DNA of 64,000 nt, taken from Bradyrhizobium sediminis. Its GTDB lineage: Bacteria; Pseudomonadota; Alphaproteobacteria; Rhizobiales; Xanthobacteraceae. The notes under the pieces are model-generated. The model searched no databases, was not told the DNA's origin, and saw nothing but the letters and a program-made list of their open reading frames with translations. Shown in pieces: positions 16,745-26,783 of the stretch. Every line of letters begins with the position of its first letter. Within the stretch, counting starts at the first letter, position 1. Location: positions 4,958,001-5,022,000 of the forward strand of contig NZ_CP076135.1 of assembly GCF_018736105.1 (NCBI RefSeq), read 5' to 3'. A program made the position numbers and the translations under genes.

Positions 16745-18622
16745 TTAAAGGGTTATCACGTGGGCCGGCGGCGTGGGCGAATAAAGCAGGTCGATCAGGC
16801 CGCTGCGGTGATCCAGCACCGCGCGCTGGTTGATTGAGCCCTTGTCGGTAACCTCGCCGCTGTCGATCGACAGCGGCGTGTCGAGCAGCACCGCGCGCGT
16901 GATCCGGGTTGACGATCCCGTCGCGCTCGCGAGAAATTCCGCAAACCGCTCGCGGAACGCTTCCCGGATCAGGGGATCGGACGCGATCGCGGCGAGGTCG
17001 TCCGGCGGCAGCGTCGGATTGATCAGGCGGCAGCCGTCGATGTCGAGAATCACCAGCGCCGATATTTCATCCTGGTTGATGCCGGCGATCACGACGTCGC
17101 GCACCAGCGGCGCGCAGGCCGCGACGAAGCGCGCGCGCAGCGGACCGACGCTGACCCAGGTGCCGCTGGCAAGCTTGAAATCCTCGGCGATGCGGCCGTC
17201 GAAATCGAAACCCTTGTCGAAATCGTTCGGGTCGACCGGCTTCAGCGCGTCGCCGAACTTGTAAAATCCTTCCTCGTCGAACGCGGCGGCGGTCAGTTCC
17301 GGCTGGCGCCAGTAGCCCGGGGTGACGTTCGGGCCCTTGGCTCGGACTTCCAGCTTGCCGTTGTTCGGGATCAGCTTGGCATCATTGCCGGTGACGGGAA
17401 GACCGACATGCCCGGAGCGGCTGGTGGCGGGTTTGACCGACATGAAGAACGGCGCGGTCTCGGTGGCGCCGAGGCCGGTCAAGACAGGCACGCGATAGCC
17501 GGTCTCGGCGACGGCGAGTTCATCGAGGCTGTTCCAGACGAAAGGCGACAGCGCCGCCCCGGCGAAGAACATCGCGTGCAGCCGGTGGAAGAATTTTGCG
17601 CGCAGCGCCTTGTCGTCACGCAAATAGGGCAATAGCGATTCATAGCCTTTCGGCACGTTGAAATAGACCGTCGGCGAGATCTCGCGAAGATTGCGCACGG
17701 TCTCCTCGATGCCGCCGGGCATTGGCTTGCCCTCGTCGAGATACATCGAGCCGCCGTTGAACACGGTCAGCCCGACATTGTGATTGCCGCCGAAGGTGTG
17801 GTTCCAGGGCAGCCAGTCGACGATCACGGGCGACTCGTCCTTCAGGAACGCCAGCGTCTCGCGCAGCATCACCTGGTTGGCGCAGATCATCCGCTGGGTA
17901 TTGATCACCGCCTTCGGATTGCCGGTCGAGCCCGAGGTCAGCAGGAACTTGGCGATGGTATCCGGCCCGATCGCGGCATGCGCCGCATCGAGGCGCGGAT
18001 GTTCCGGCGTCGCCAGCAGCTCGGCAAGCATGGTCACCTTGCGGCCGGGCACCGCGCCGCGGCACGCTACGATCTCGGCATCCCCGGGAGCGTTGGCGGC
18101 GAGCGCATCGGCGAATTTGCCGGCGTCGTCGGCGAACACCAGGCCGGGCGTCAAGAGCTTCATCAGGTAGGCGAGCTTGCCGTAATCCTTCGACACCAGC
18201 GAATAGGCCGGCGATACCGGGCAAAAGGGAATGCCGGCATAGAGCGCGCCGAACGCGAGCAGTGCGTGATCGACCGAATTGCCTGAGAGAATGACGATCG
18301 GCCTTTCGGCGGAAAGCCCGCGCGCGAGCAGCGCCGAGGCGATGTGCCGCACGGCCGCCAGCCATTGCGCGTAGGTGACCTGCCGCCAGCCGCCGCCCTT
18401 GTCGCGCTCCGCCATGAACACGCGGTTGGGTTCGGCGCTTGCCCAATGGTGCAGGCGGTCGGTCAGCCGCACCGGGTAATCGCCGAGCGACTGCTTCGGC
18501 CTGAGATAGATGGTGCCGTCGTCACGGCGCTCGACCGACACAACGGGATCGCCGAACGAGATCGGCCGCAGCGGCGCATCGCTGGTTCCGGCCGGGACGG
18601 ACATGTTGGGCTTGGCGCTCAT
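16745..18622 (-). CDS. fcs: Feruloyl-CoA synthase-like acyl-CoA ligase
   Basis: A 625-residue ANL-superfamily ligase with the length and sequence style of feruloyl-CoA synthases. The ATP-binding loop is TSGSTGNPK (about residues 229-237); the adenylate motif is GLGATETAP, followed by TPGYWRQPELTAAAFDEEGFYKFGD and FDGRIAEDFKL. The C-terminal lid uses DKGSINQRAVL in place of the usual PTGK, as is normal for this subgroup. It should activate a hydroxycinnamate-type acid to its CoA ester with ATP. It starts one base after the hydratase stop, so the two are coupled. Ferulate, p-coumarate and caffeate cannot be distinguished by reading. A paralogue lies at 48118-49992. Confidence 0.85.
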   Translation of the reverse strand: MSAKPNMSVPAGTSDAPLRPISFGDPVVSVERRDDGTIYLRPKQSLGDYPVRLTDRLHHWASAEPNRVFMAERDKGGGWRQVTYAQWLAAVRHIASALLARGLSAERPIVILSGNSVDHALLAFGALYAGIPFCPVSPAYSLVSKDYGKLAYLMKLLTPGLVFADDAGKFADALAANAPGDAEIVACRGAVPGRKVTMLAELLATPEHPRLDAAHAAIGPDTIAKFLLTSGSTGNPKAVINTQRMICANQVMLRETLAFLKDESPVIVDWLPWNHTFGGNHNVGLTVFNGGSMYLDEGKPMPGGIEETVRNLREISPTVYFNVPKGYESLLPYLRDDKALRAKFFHRLHAMFFAGAALSPFVWNSLDELAVAETGYRVPVLTGLGATETAPFFMSVKPATSRSGHVGLPVTGNDAKLIPNNGKLEVRAKGPNVTPGYWRQPELTAAAFDEEGFYKFGDALKPVDPNDFDKGFDFDGRIAEDFKLASGTWVSVGPLRARFVAACAPLVRDVVIAGINQDEISALVILDIDGCRLINPTLPPDDLAAIASDPLIREAFRERFAEFLASATGSSTRITRAVLLDTPLSIDSGEVTDKGSINQRAVLDHRSGLIDLLYSPTPPAHVITL

Positions 18623-18623
18623 G

Positions 18624-19427
18624 TCAGACGGGTTTCACCTTTGCGGTCTTGCGGTCGAGGAAGTCGCGAATCCGGCGCTTTGCCTCCTTGTCGCTCTGCG
18701 CCACGGTCGCCATCAGCGATTCCATCAACAGGCCGGTCTGCGGATTGGCTTCCGCAATCATCGGCAGCGCCTGCAATACCGCAAAATTCGTCAGCGGCGC
18801 ATTGGCGGCGACGCGCTCGGCCAATTCCATCGCCTTCGGCAGGGCGCCGCCGGCCTCGGTGAGGTACTGCGAAAAGCCATAGGCCGAACCCTCGGTCGCC
18901 GAATAGACGCGGCCCGTGAGCATCATGTCCGTCATCCGCGCCACGCCGATCAGCCGCGGCAGCCGCACCGATCCGCCGCCGCCGACGAAAATGCCGCGCT
19001 GGCCCTCGGGCAGCGCGAAATAGGCTGAAGGCTCGGCGACGCGGATATGGGCGGCGCAGGCGAGTTCCAGCCCGCCGCCGATCACCGCGCCCTTCAGGGC
19101 GGCGATGACAGGCACCCGGCAGTACTGAACCCGGTCGAACACCCGGTGCCACATCTGCGAATGCCGCAGGCCCTCGGTGGCGTCGTGCTCGGTCAGTTCC
19201 GACAAATCGAGGCCGGAGGAGAAATGGTCGCCGATGCCGTGGATCACCACGGCGCCGATGCCTTCGGGGAGATTGGAGAAACAGTCCTGAATCGCGAGGA
19301 TTATGCCGTCATTCAGCGCATTGCGCTTGGCGGGCCGGTTGAGACCCACGGTCAGCACCGCCCCCAGCTTCTCGATCTTGAGCAGCGCGGCCCGCTCGGC
19401 GGTCGCGGCAGATGCGGCGTTTCCCAT
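18624..19427 (-). CDS. Enoyl-CoA hydratase, crotonase family
   Basis: A 267-residue crotonase. The oxyanion-hole region GGGLELACAAHIRVAEP and the following ALPEGQRGIFVGGGG carry both glutamates expected of a hydratase. The frame is open to 19553, but the ATG at 19427 gives the family length and leaves site B in the promoter. It is first of a minus-strand operon (hydratase, ligase, SDR, thioesterase, binding protein). It does not look like the classical hydroxycinnamoyl-CoA hydratase-lyase, so hydration followed by SDR oxidation is more likely than direct aldehyde release. Confidence 0.88.
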   Translation of the reverse strand: MGNAASAATAERAALLKIEKLGAVLTVGLNRPAKRNALNDGIILAIQDCFSNLPEGIGAVVIHGIGDHFSSGLDLSELTEHDATEGLRHSQMWHRVFDRVQYCRVPVIAALKGAVIGGGLELACAAHIRVAEPSAYFALPEGQRGIFVGGGGSVRLPRLIGVARMTDMMLTGRVYSATEGSAYGFSQYLTEAGGALPKAMELAERVAANAPLTNFAVLQALPMIAEANPQTGLLMESLMATVAQSDKEAKRRIRDFLDRKTAKVKPV

Positions 19428-19454
19428 GGGCGTTTTTACGTCCTGTCCAGAATA

Positions 19455-19469
19455 GTTATGCTTTATAAC
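19455..19469. promoter_or_regulatory. Candidate MarR operator (site B)
   Basis: GTTATGCTTTATAAC is a perfect 5-5-5 inverted repeat, 28 bases upstream of the hydratase ATG at 19427. It shares arm sequence and spacing with sites at 10478-10492 and 23056-23070. Confidence 0.65.
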
Positions 19470-19549
19470 GATTTTGGGGGGAGTCAACAAGCCAGGTTTT
19501 TGGGGGCGCGTGTCGGCTCTTACTACCCTCCCCTGGAGGGTAAGAAACC

Positions 19550-20011
19550 TCACAGCACCTGATGCACGTCGATGACGACGCGGTCGGCGTGGCGGGCGGC
19601 GGAGCCGATGAACAGGTTCTCCATCAGCCAGCGGTATTTTTCGCTTCCGGTTTCGAACCTCGGCACGGTGCGGAAATAGATCAGCCCGGGGTCGACCGGC
19701 TCGCCGCGTTTCAGCTTCAGCAGCAGCTCTACAGGGCCGAAGCGGATGCCCTTGTTTTCGATATAAACCACCGCGCCGTCGTCGGTCTCGAAAGCGTATT
19801 TCGCCTCCAGTTCGATCAGTTCGTTGGGCCGGATGATCTGAAAGTCGGCGCCGAACGCGCAGACCTTGCCGTTGACCTTCTCGCCGCGGACCTCGCCGCC
19901 CAGAATCGGGATGATCCGGCGCACGCCGGTACCGATATCGCCGGCGGAGGTCACCTCGCCGATCCGGACGGTGATGGTGAAGGCGTATCTGGTCGCAAGC
20001 TGCGGCGTCAT
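19550..20011 (-). CDS. DUF3237-family protein
   Basis: A 153-residue protein matching the DUF3237 (UPF0311) family by its overall pattern: GTGVRRIIPILGGEVRGEKVNGKV near residue 28, AKYAFETDDGAVVYIENKG in the middle and YFRTVPRFETGSEKYRWL near the C-terminus. It is predicted to be a small beta-barrel without a signal peptide. Its biochemical role is not established. It follows the TRAP genes on the same strand after a 50-bp palindromic repeat, and precedes the hydratase operon. DUF3237 genes often sit among aromatic or fatty acid catabolic genes. Confidence 0.8.
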   Translation of the reverse strand: MTPQLATRYAFTITVRIGEVTSAGDIGTGVRRIIPILGGEVRGEKVNGKVCAFGADFQIIRPNELIELEAKYAFETDDGAVVYIENKGIRFGPVELLLKLKRGEPVDPGLIYFRTVPRFETGSEKYRWLMENLFIGSAARHADRVVIDVHQVL

Positions 20012-20028
20012 GGAAAGCCTTTTGATTC

Positions 20029-20078
20029 GAGCATGATCTTATTCGGAAAACCGGTTCCCACTTTTCCGGATCATGCTC
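20029..20078. repeat. 50-bp palindromic intergenic repeat (GAGCATGATC type)
   Basis: GAGCATGATC at 20029-20038 pairs with GATCATGCTC at 20069-20078, with an internal CGGAAAACCGGTT...TTTTCCGG segment that folds within it. This element is widespread between genes in rhizobia and relatives. Its end overlaps the stop codon of dctM. Confidence 0.8.
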
Positions 20079-21394
20079 TATCCCATCATGCGCTGCGGCA
20101 GCCAGGTCGCCAGCAACGGAAACAGAATCAGGATCACCAGCCGGATCAGGTCAGTCGCCACGAACGGGATCACGCCCCTGAAGATGGTGGAGAACGACAC
20201 GTCCTTGACCACGCTTTTGATCACGAACACGTTCATGCCGACCGGCGGATGGATCAGGCCGAGCTCCACCGTCATCACGATGATGACGCCGAACCAGATC
20301 GGGTCGAAGCCGAGATGCATGATCACCGGAAAGATGATCGGCACCGTCAGGATGATCATGGCCATCGCGTCCATCAGGCAGCCGAGCACCAGGTACATCA
20401 CCATGATCAGGGCGAGGATGCCGTAGCGGCCGAGGCCGAGACCGGTGAGAAGCTCGGTGACCTTCTGCGGGGTCTGCGTCACCGTCAGGAAATAGCCGAA
20501 GATCAGGGCGCCGATCAGCACCGTGAAGACCGCGGCGGCGGTGCGGGTCGCCTGCAGCAGCGAATTGAGGATCTTCTCCTTGTCCAGCCGCCCGGTGAGC
20601 ACCCCGATCAGGAATGCGCCGGTGGCGCCGACGCCGCCGGCCTCCGTCGGCGTGAAGCGCGGCAGGAACGGCAGGCCGTACAGCCCGCCGATGACGAACA
20701 CGAACAGCAGCACCGGCGCCCAGATATTCTTCAATCCCGCAAAGCGCTCGCGCCAGGTGGTCTGCGGACCGGTCGGCAGGAAGCCCGGCCGGAAATAGCC
20801 GATCAGCGCGATGGTCACCATGTACATGGTCATGGCGAGCAGGCCGGGAATGATGCCGGCGATGAACAGCTTGCCGATGTCCTGCTCGGTGATGATGCCG
20901 TAGACCGCGAGCACCGTCGACGGCGGCAGCATGGCGCCCAGCGTGCCGCCGGCCGCGATCACGCCGGTGGCGAAGGATTGCGGATAGCCGAAGCGGCGCA
21001 TTTCCGGATAGGCCACGGCCGAGAACGTCGCCGCCGTCGCCACCGACGAGCCGCAGATCGCGGCGAAACCGCCGCAGGCCGCGACCGTGGCGATGCCGAG
21101 CCCGCCGCGCAAATGGCCGACAAAGCCGTTGGCGGCGCGGAACAACTCGCGGCTCATGCCGGAATTGCTGACGAAGGTCCCCATCAGCAGGAACATCGGG
21201 ATCACGCCGAAGGTGTAGTCGGTCACCGTGCGCATCGAGGTCTGGCCGACCAGCTTCAGCGCCGGCGTGAAGCCGACCAGGTAACCGAAGCCGGTGACAC
21301 CGACGAGGCCCATCGCCATGCCCACCGGCACGCGCAGCAGCATCAGCGCGAACAGCGCGACGAATCCGAGGACGGCGACGGCATCGGTGCTCAT
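20078..21394 (-). CDS. dctM: TRAP transporter large permease (DctM)
   Basis: A 438-residue protein with about 12 hydrophobic segments and the DctM family landmarks GIATVAACGGFAAICGSSVATAAT and LPPSTVLAVYG. The ATG at 21394 gives the family length; the frame is open to 21505 but that would overlap dctQ. The gene lies five bases after dctQ. It uses an ion gradient to import a ligand delivered by the periplasmic protein at 21989-23005. Confidence 0.92.
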   Translation of the reverse strand: MSTDAVAVLGFVALFALMLLRVPVGMAMGLVGVTGFGYLVGFTPALKLVGQTSMRTVTDYTFGVIPMFLLMGTFVSNSGMSRELFRAANGFVGHLRGGLGIATVAACGGFAAICGSSVATAATFSAVAYPEMRRFGYPQSFATGVIAAGGTLGAMLPPSTVLAVYGIITEQDIGKLFIAGIIPGLLAMTMYMVTIALIGYFRPGFLPTGPQTTWRERFAGLKNIWAPVLLFVFVIGGLYGLPFLPRFTPTEAGGVGATGAFLIGVLTGRLDKEKILNSLLQATRTAAAVFTVLIGALIFGYFLTVTQTPQKVTELLTGLGLGRYGILALIMVMYLVLGCLMDAMAMIILTVPIIFPVIMHLGFDPIWFGVIIVMTVELGLIHPPVGMNVFVIKSVVKDVSFSTIFRGVIPFVATDLIRLVILILFPLLATWLPQRMMG

Positions 21395-21399
21395 GCCGT

Positions 21400-21909
21400 C
21401 TACTCCACGGTCTTGATCTTGGGATCGTGCATCTGATCCGGATGGAAGATCAGGCGGTAGGTGCGGATCGCGATCAGCAGCACCGCCGAGACGTCGCCGG
21501 CCCACGCCACCGCGAAGAACGGCCAGGTCGGCATGTGCATGTCGAAGGTAACGACGTTGTCATTGTAGGTGCCGCGCACCTTGTCGAACAGCGTCCAGGT
21601 CTGCACCGTGACCACGAACAGCAGCACCAGCGTCGCGAACACGTCGATCCAGCGCTGATATCTCGGGCTGACATTGGCCCAGACCAGATCGACGGTGATG
21701 TGGCCGCCGCGATAGCTGGTCGCGGCGATGCCCCAGAAAATCAGGATGCCAAGCAGCATGCGCCCGATATCGAAGGAATCCGGGATCGAATAGCTGAAGA
21801 TATTGCGCAACAGCACCGCGAGGAAAATATTGGCGGCGACGATGCCGACAAATCCGGCCGCGATCCATTCGATCGTGTCGATGAAACGATCCATCGAAGC
21901 GCGCTTCAT
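21400..21909 (-). CDS. dctQ: TRAP transporter small permease (DctQ)
   Basis: A 169-residue protein with four predicted membrane helices and the DctQ-type segment SFDIGRMLLGILIFWGIAATSYRGGHITVD-like core (about residues 45-75). The ATG at 21909 follows GGAACGGAA. It bridges DctP and DctM and lies between their genes. Confidence 0.9.
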   Translation of the reverse strand: MKRASMDRFIDTIEWIAAGFVGIVAANIFLAVLLRNIFSYSIPDSFDIGRMLLGILIFWGIAATSYRGGHITVDLVWANVSPRYQRWIDVFATLVLLFVVTVQTWTLFDKVRGTYNDNVVTFDMHMPTWPFFAVAWAGDVSAVLLIAIRTYRLIFHPDQMHDPKIKTVE

Positions 21910-21988
21910 TTCCGTTCCACGCTGCTGGCGGTTGCAAGAGAACGGCGGCGGGAGCATCCCCGCCGCCGCATCGATGTGGGGGGCGCTC

Positions 21989-23005
21989 TTACTGCGCCAG
22001 AGCTTTGTATTTGGTCAGCGATGCGCGAAGTTCGGTCATTGCCGCGTCCGGGTCGGTACCGGTCTTCTTGACATTCTCGGCCCAGGTCTTGATCAGCGGC
22101 TCGGATGCCTTCTTCCACAGCGCCGTCTGCTCCGGCGTCAGCTTGTAGACTTCGTGACCGGGCAGCGCCTTAATCTTCTCGACACCGGCGTCCTCGAACT
22201 TGCCCCAGGGTTCGCCGACGCGGCCGGCGGCCTCGGTGTTGCAGTTGTTGTCGATCGCCTTCTTCTGCTTGTCGGACATCTGGTTGTACTTGTCCTTGTT
22301 CATCACGAACGCGAAGGTCGTGACGTAGAGCGGCGCGTCCATGTCGTATTTCGTCACCTTGTCGATGCCGAACAGCAGCAGCGATCCCCACGGGAAGGTG
22401 ACGGCGTCGGCGACGCCGCGTTCGATGATGTCGCGGACTTCCGGCGCCGAGGACTGCACGTTGGTGCCGCCGAGCTGGGTCACGAAATTCGCCATGGTGG
22501 CGTGGGCCGGGCGGATCTTCATGCCCTTGACGTCATCCGGCACCACGATCTTCTTCGCACGCGAGTGGAACGACGACGGCGAGTGGATGAAGGCGAGGCA
22601 GAACTTGACGTCCTTCATCTCCTTCTCGGCATATTTCCGGTACCAGGCGTCGAGCGCCATCGAGCCGCCCTTGGCGTCCGACATCAGGAACGGCAGTTCG
22701 CCGGCGCCGATGATCGGGAAACGGCCGGGCTGGTAGCCCGGATTGACGTAGGTGACGTCGGCGATGCCGTCACGCGCCATGTCGTAATGGTCGAAGGCCT
22801 TGCCGAGCTGCTGGGCGGGAAACACCTTGGACTTGATGGTGCCGCCGGATTCCTTTTCGACCGCCGCGCCCCAGTCTTCCAGCGCCTTCTGCAGCGGGTG
22901 CGACGCCGGCACCCAATGCGAAAGCTTCAGTTCGAAGGTCTTTTCCTGCGCAAACGCAGGCGTCACACTGGCGGCCAACAGCAACGCCAAGAACGTTTTC
23001 CTCAT
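21989..23005 (-). CDS. dctP: TRAP transporter solute-binding protein (DctP)
   Basis: A 338-residue secreted protein; the signal peptide ends near AFAQEKTF (about residue 20). The DctP fold shows KLSHWVPASHPLQ near the start, IRPAHATMANFVTQLGG mid-protein with the ligand-binding arginine region, and WGSLLLFGIDKVTKY. The ATG at 23005 is better spaced from GGGAG than the one at 23011. It starts a dctP-dctQ-dctM operon divergent from pobA with site C between, so an aromatic or hydroxycinnamate-type acid is a reasonable ligand. This is inferred from position. Confidence 0.9.
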   Translation of the reverse strand: MRKTFLALLLAASVTPAFAQEKTFELKLSHWVPASHPLQKALEDWGAAVEKESGGTIKSKVFPAQQLGKAFDHYDMARDGIADVTYVNPGYQPGRFPIIGAGELPFLMSDAKGGSMALDAWYRKYAEKEMKDVKFCLAFIHSPSSFHSRAKKIVVPDDVKGMKIRPAHATMANFVTQLGGTNVQSSAPEVRDIIERGVADAVTFPWGSLLLFGIDKVTKYDMDAPLYVTTFAFVMNKDKYNQMSDKQKKAIDNNCNTEAAGRVGEPWGKFEDAGVEKIKALPGHEVYKLTPEQTALWKKASEPLIKTWAENVKKTGTDPDAAMTELRASLTKYKALAQ

Positions 23006-23055
23006 CGGCATCCTCTCCCTCGTGCTCAGGACTTCAACGGCCCTTTGCAGACATT

Positions 23056-23070
23056 GTTATATGACATAAT
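23056..23070. promoter_or_regulatory. Candidate MarR operator between dctP and pobA (site C)
   Basis: GTTATATGACATAAT follows the GTTAT-N5-ATAAY pattern with the same spacing as site B. It lies in the AT-rich divergent promoter between dctP (start 23005) and pobA (start 23138). Confidence 0.6.
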
Positions 23071-23125
23071 TATCATTGCAAGACGTGAAGCGACATCTTG
23101 GGGCTTTGGTTGAAGCCTATAATAG

Positions 23126-24310
<1,185 letters not shown>

Positions 24311-24352
24311 GGGAGCGGTGACTCGGACGGGCGCCCCGCAACACGGGAAATC

Positions 24353-24508
24353 CCCTCATGGTGAGGAGCGCGTCGGAGTTTATCATCGGGCGCGCGTTCG
24401 CGCGACCCGTTGGCGCGTCTCCGGACGATGCTTCGCATCGCCGGGAGAACCATGAGGCCCGTGGCCCATCCTTCGAGACGCTTGCTTCGCAAGCTCCTCA
24501 GGATGAGG
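24353..24508. repeat. Composite dispersed palindromic repeat
   Basis: This fills most of the gene-free stretch 24311-24660. One unit runs from CCTCATGGTGAGGAGCGCG at about 24354 to GAACCATGAGG near 24457, with an internal hairpin. A second runs from CCCATCCTTCGAGACGC at 24465 to CTCCTCAGGATGAGG ending at 24508. The layout is the same as at 45584-45681 and is in reverse orientation at 59606-59705. The rest of the gap, 24509-24660, shows no feature. Confidence 0.82.
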
Positions 24509-24660
24509 ACAGCACCTCTTGCCGGCTTGGGCCGGCGGGATGACGACCGCGCCGTTTCAAACAGCTGCCGAAATCCCGTTTAAAACTTTGTAGGCGGTGC
24601 GCGTGCCGCCGCAATCGCGTTTACTGGCGCAATGTGATCACCAACCTTCGAGCGCCGCAC

Positions 24661-25089
24661 ATGACGACCACCGATCCCGATATCCCCGAAGGCTTCGAGC
24701 GCCACTTCCGGCAGAGCCCGCTGACCGATCCCTGGGAACCCTTGTATTCGAAGCGGACCGACAAGGCCGTCATCATCGGATTGCGGCTCGCCAGGCCGCA
24801 TACCAATGCCCGCGGGCTGATTCACGGCGGACTGATCGCCGCACTCGCCGACAACGCCATGGGCTATAGCTGCGCCCATGTCATGGGCGACCGGTCCTCG
24901 CTGGTGACGATCGGGATCGCGATCGATTTCACGGGCTCCGCGCAGGTCGGACAGTGGCTCGCGGTCGAGAGCGACGTGATCAAGACCGGCAGCACGATCT
25001 GCTTCGCGCAGAGTCTCATCAAGGCCGACGGCGCCGTGATCGCGCGCGGCAACGCCACGTTCCGCGTGGTGCCGAAGAAGGCAGCCTGA
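24661..25089 (+). CDS. PaaI-family hotdog thioesterase
   Basis: A 142-residue PaaI/4HBT-like protein. The signature GLIHGGLIAALADNAMGYSCAH (about residues 50-70) has the HGG and Asp features of the family active site. The ATG at 24661 is preferred over one at 24634 because it gives the usual length. It probably hydrolyses an acyl-CoA in the cytoplasm; the substrate is not evident. It is convergent with the LysR gene across a palindromic repeat. Confidence 0.83.
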   Translation: MTTTDPDIPEGFERHFRQSPLTDPWEPLYSKRTDKAVIIGLRLARPHTNARGLIHGGLIAALADNAMGYSCAHVMGDRSSLVTIGIAIDFTGSAQVGQWLAVESDVIKTGSTICFAQSLIKADGAVIARGNATFRVVPKKAA

Positions 25090-25090
25090 T

Positions 25091-25134
25091 CGTCATTCCG
25101 GGGCGCGAGCAAAGCGAGCGAACCCGGAATGACG
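25091..25134. repeat. Palindromic repeat between convergent genes
   Basis: CGTCATTCCGGG at 25091 pairs with CCCGGAATGACG ending at 25134, and an inner GCGAGC...GCGAGCG segment can also fold. It sits between a plus-strand stop at 25089 and a minus-strand stop at 25136, so it is a likely bidirectional terminator. Confidence 0.75.
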
Positions 25135-25135
25135 G

Positions 25136-26038
25136 TCATGCCCCGAAACGCCAGTCGCTGAGCTCGGTCACGGTATCGATGAAGCTGCGCACCTTGGCCG
25201 ACAACAGCCGCGACGTCGGATAGACGATGTGGATCGGCAGCAGCGGCTGCTCGAATTCGGCCAGCACGATCTTGAGCCGTCCGGCCCTGAGCGACTCCGC
25301 CGCCTGATAGGCCAGCACCCGGGTCAGGCCGCCGCCCTGCTCGGCATACTGGATCGCAGCATCGGCGCTGTTGGTGGTGAACCGCGGCGTGCAGTCGATG
25401 CGGATCTCCTCACCCTGTTCGACAAAGCGCCAGTCCGACGACGCACCGGTGCCGCCGAACTGGACGGTGTCATGCGATACGATCGCCGCCGGCGTCATCG
25501 GCTCGCCGCGCGCCCTCAGGTAACCCGGCGAAGCGACCACGATCCGCCGCATCTCGCCGACATGGCGCGCGACCAGGCTGGAATCGGCGAGGTGACCGAT
25601 CCTGACGGCGAGGTCGATGCCGTCCTCCACCAGGTTGACGATCCGATCCGACAGCCGCAATTCGCCTGACACCTCGGGATACCGCAGCAGATACGCCGAC
25701 ATCACCGGACTGACGTGCAGGCGCCCGAAACCGACGGGCGCCGAGACCACCAGCCTGCCGCCCGGCCGCGTCCGCTCGCCCTCGACCGCGCTTTCGGCTT
25801 CCTCGACATCGCCGAGGATGCGGCGGGCGCGCTCCAGATAGCGCGCGCCGACGTCGGTCAGCGTCACCGAGCGCGTGGTTCGCTGCAGCAGCCGCGCGCC
25901 GAGGCGATCCTCCAACGCCGCGATCAGCCGCGTCACGCCGGACGGCGACAACCGGAGTTTGCGGGCCGCCGGAGCAAAGCCCCGGAGGTCGGCCACGGCG
26001 ACAAAGGCCTGCATGGCGTCGATGCGGTCCATCGACAT
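25136..26038 (-). CDS. LysR-family transcriptional regulator
   Basis: A 300-residue protein. The N-terminal helix-turn-helix (about residues 6-65) includes GFAPAARKLRLSPSGVTRLIAALEDRLG and LLQRTTRSVTLTDVG; a LysR substrate-binding domain follows (about 95-295). It is divergent from the flavin-nucleotide-binding protein at 26151, with an AT-rich 112-bp spacer. By the usual arrangement it would control that gene. The effector is unknown. Confidence 0.9.
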   Translation of the reverse strand: MSMDRIDAMQAFVAVADLRGFAPAARKLRLSPSGVTRLIAALEDRLGARLLQRTTRSVTLTDVGARYLERARRILGDVEEAESAVEGERTRPGGRLVVSAPVGFGRLHVSPVMSAYLLRYPEVSGELRLSDRIVNLVEDGIDLAVRIGHLADSSLVARHVGEMRRIVVASPGYLRARGEPMTPAAIVSHDTVQFGGTGASSDWRFVEQGEEIRIDCTPRFTTNSADAAIQYAEQGGGLTRVLAYQAAESLRAGRLKIVLAEFEQPLLPIHIVYPTSRLLSAKVRSFIDTVTELSDWRFGA

Positions 26039-26150
26039 TATTTCATATATTGCAATTATGTAGTGTCAATCCTGATAATTGTTGGAATTACAGAAACGTC
26101 CATCTTGGGAGCCGAGACGGCGCTTCGCCGCCCGGACTCCGGAGGCTCCC

Positions 26151-26780
26151 ATGTCAGAGACCCACACCTATTCGAGCGACGTGGCGTTCACGCCCGCGGT
26201 AAAGGCGATTCAGGCCCGCAAGGGCTCGCGCGAGGCCTATGCCAAGGTCGAGCAGCGCGGCGGCTGGCACACCGAAATCGACGACAACCTCGCCGCGTTT
26301 CTGGCCGAGGTGAACAGCCTGTATTTCGCGACCGCCAGCGCCGACGGACAGCCCTACATCCAGCATCGCGGCGGGCCGAAGGGCTTCATCAAAATCCTCG
26401 ACAGGCACACGCTGGCGTTCGCCGACTACAGCGGCAACCGGCAATACATCACGCAGGGCAACCTCTCGGAAAATCCGAAGGCCAACATCTTCCTGATGGA
26501 TTATGCGCATCGCCGTCGGGTCAAGATCTGGGGCGAGGCGCGCGTGGTCGACGACGATCCGGCGTTGCTGACTTCCCTGATGCCGCAAGGCTACAAGGCA
26601 CGCCCGGAGCAGGTGATCCTGTTCAGGATTGCCGCATGGGACACCAACTGCCCGCAGCACATTCCGCAGAAATTCGACGCCGCCGACGTGGCGGCGGCGC
26701 TGGCCTCGCGCGATCGGCGGATTGCCGAACTGGAAGCGGAGCTGGCGGCATTGAAGGGCCAGCCCGCTTCGGCAGATTGA
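26151..26780 (+). CDS. Pyridoxamine 5'-phosphate oxidase-family flavin-nucleotide-binding protein
   Basis: A 209-residue protein with a split-barrel FMN-binding fold. NSLYFATASADGQPYIQHRGGPKGFIKI (about 55-85) and NPKANIFLMDYAHRRRVKIWGEARVV are typical of the family. The C-terminal segment (about 175-205) is a short predicted coiled coil ending in GQPASAD. A GGAGG at 26141-26145 fixes the ATG at 26151; an upstream in-frame ATG at 26079 is not needed. It may be a flavin-dependent reductase of unknown substrate, controlled by the divergent LysR. Confidence 0.87.
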   Translation: MSETHTYSSDVAFTPAVKAIQARKGSREAYAKVEQRGGWHTEIDDNLAAFLAEVNSLYFATASADGQPYIQHRGGPKGFIKILDRHTLAFADYSGNRQYITQGNLSENPKANIFLMDYAHRRRVKIWGEARVVDDDPALLTSLMPQGYKARPEQVILFRIAAWDTNCPQHIPQKFDAADVAAALASRDRRIAELEAELAALKGQPASAD

Positions 26781-26783
26781 GCC

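Noticed and set aside
19562..21436. 624-residue plus-strand frame opposite the TRAP genes
   Set aside because: It is highly charged, with runs of Asp, His and Arg, and is antisense to well-supported dctM and DUF3237 genes.
24353..24508. Possible CRISPR array or insertion sequence in the repeat-rich gap
   Set aside because: The units are hairpins with unequal spacing and no constant spacer length, and no transposase gene or terminal duplication was seen.
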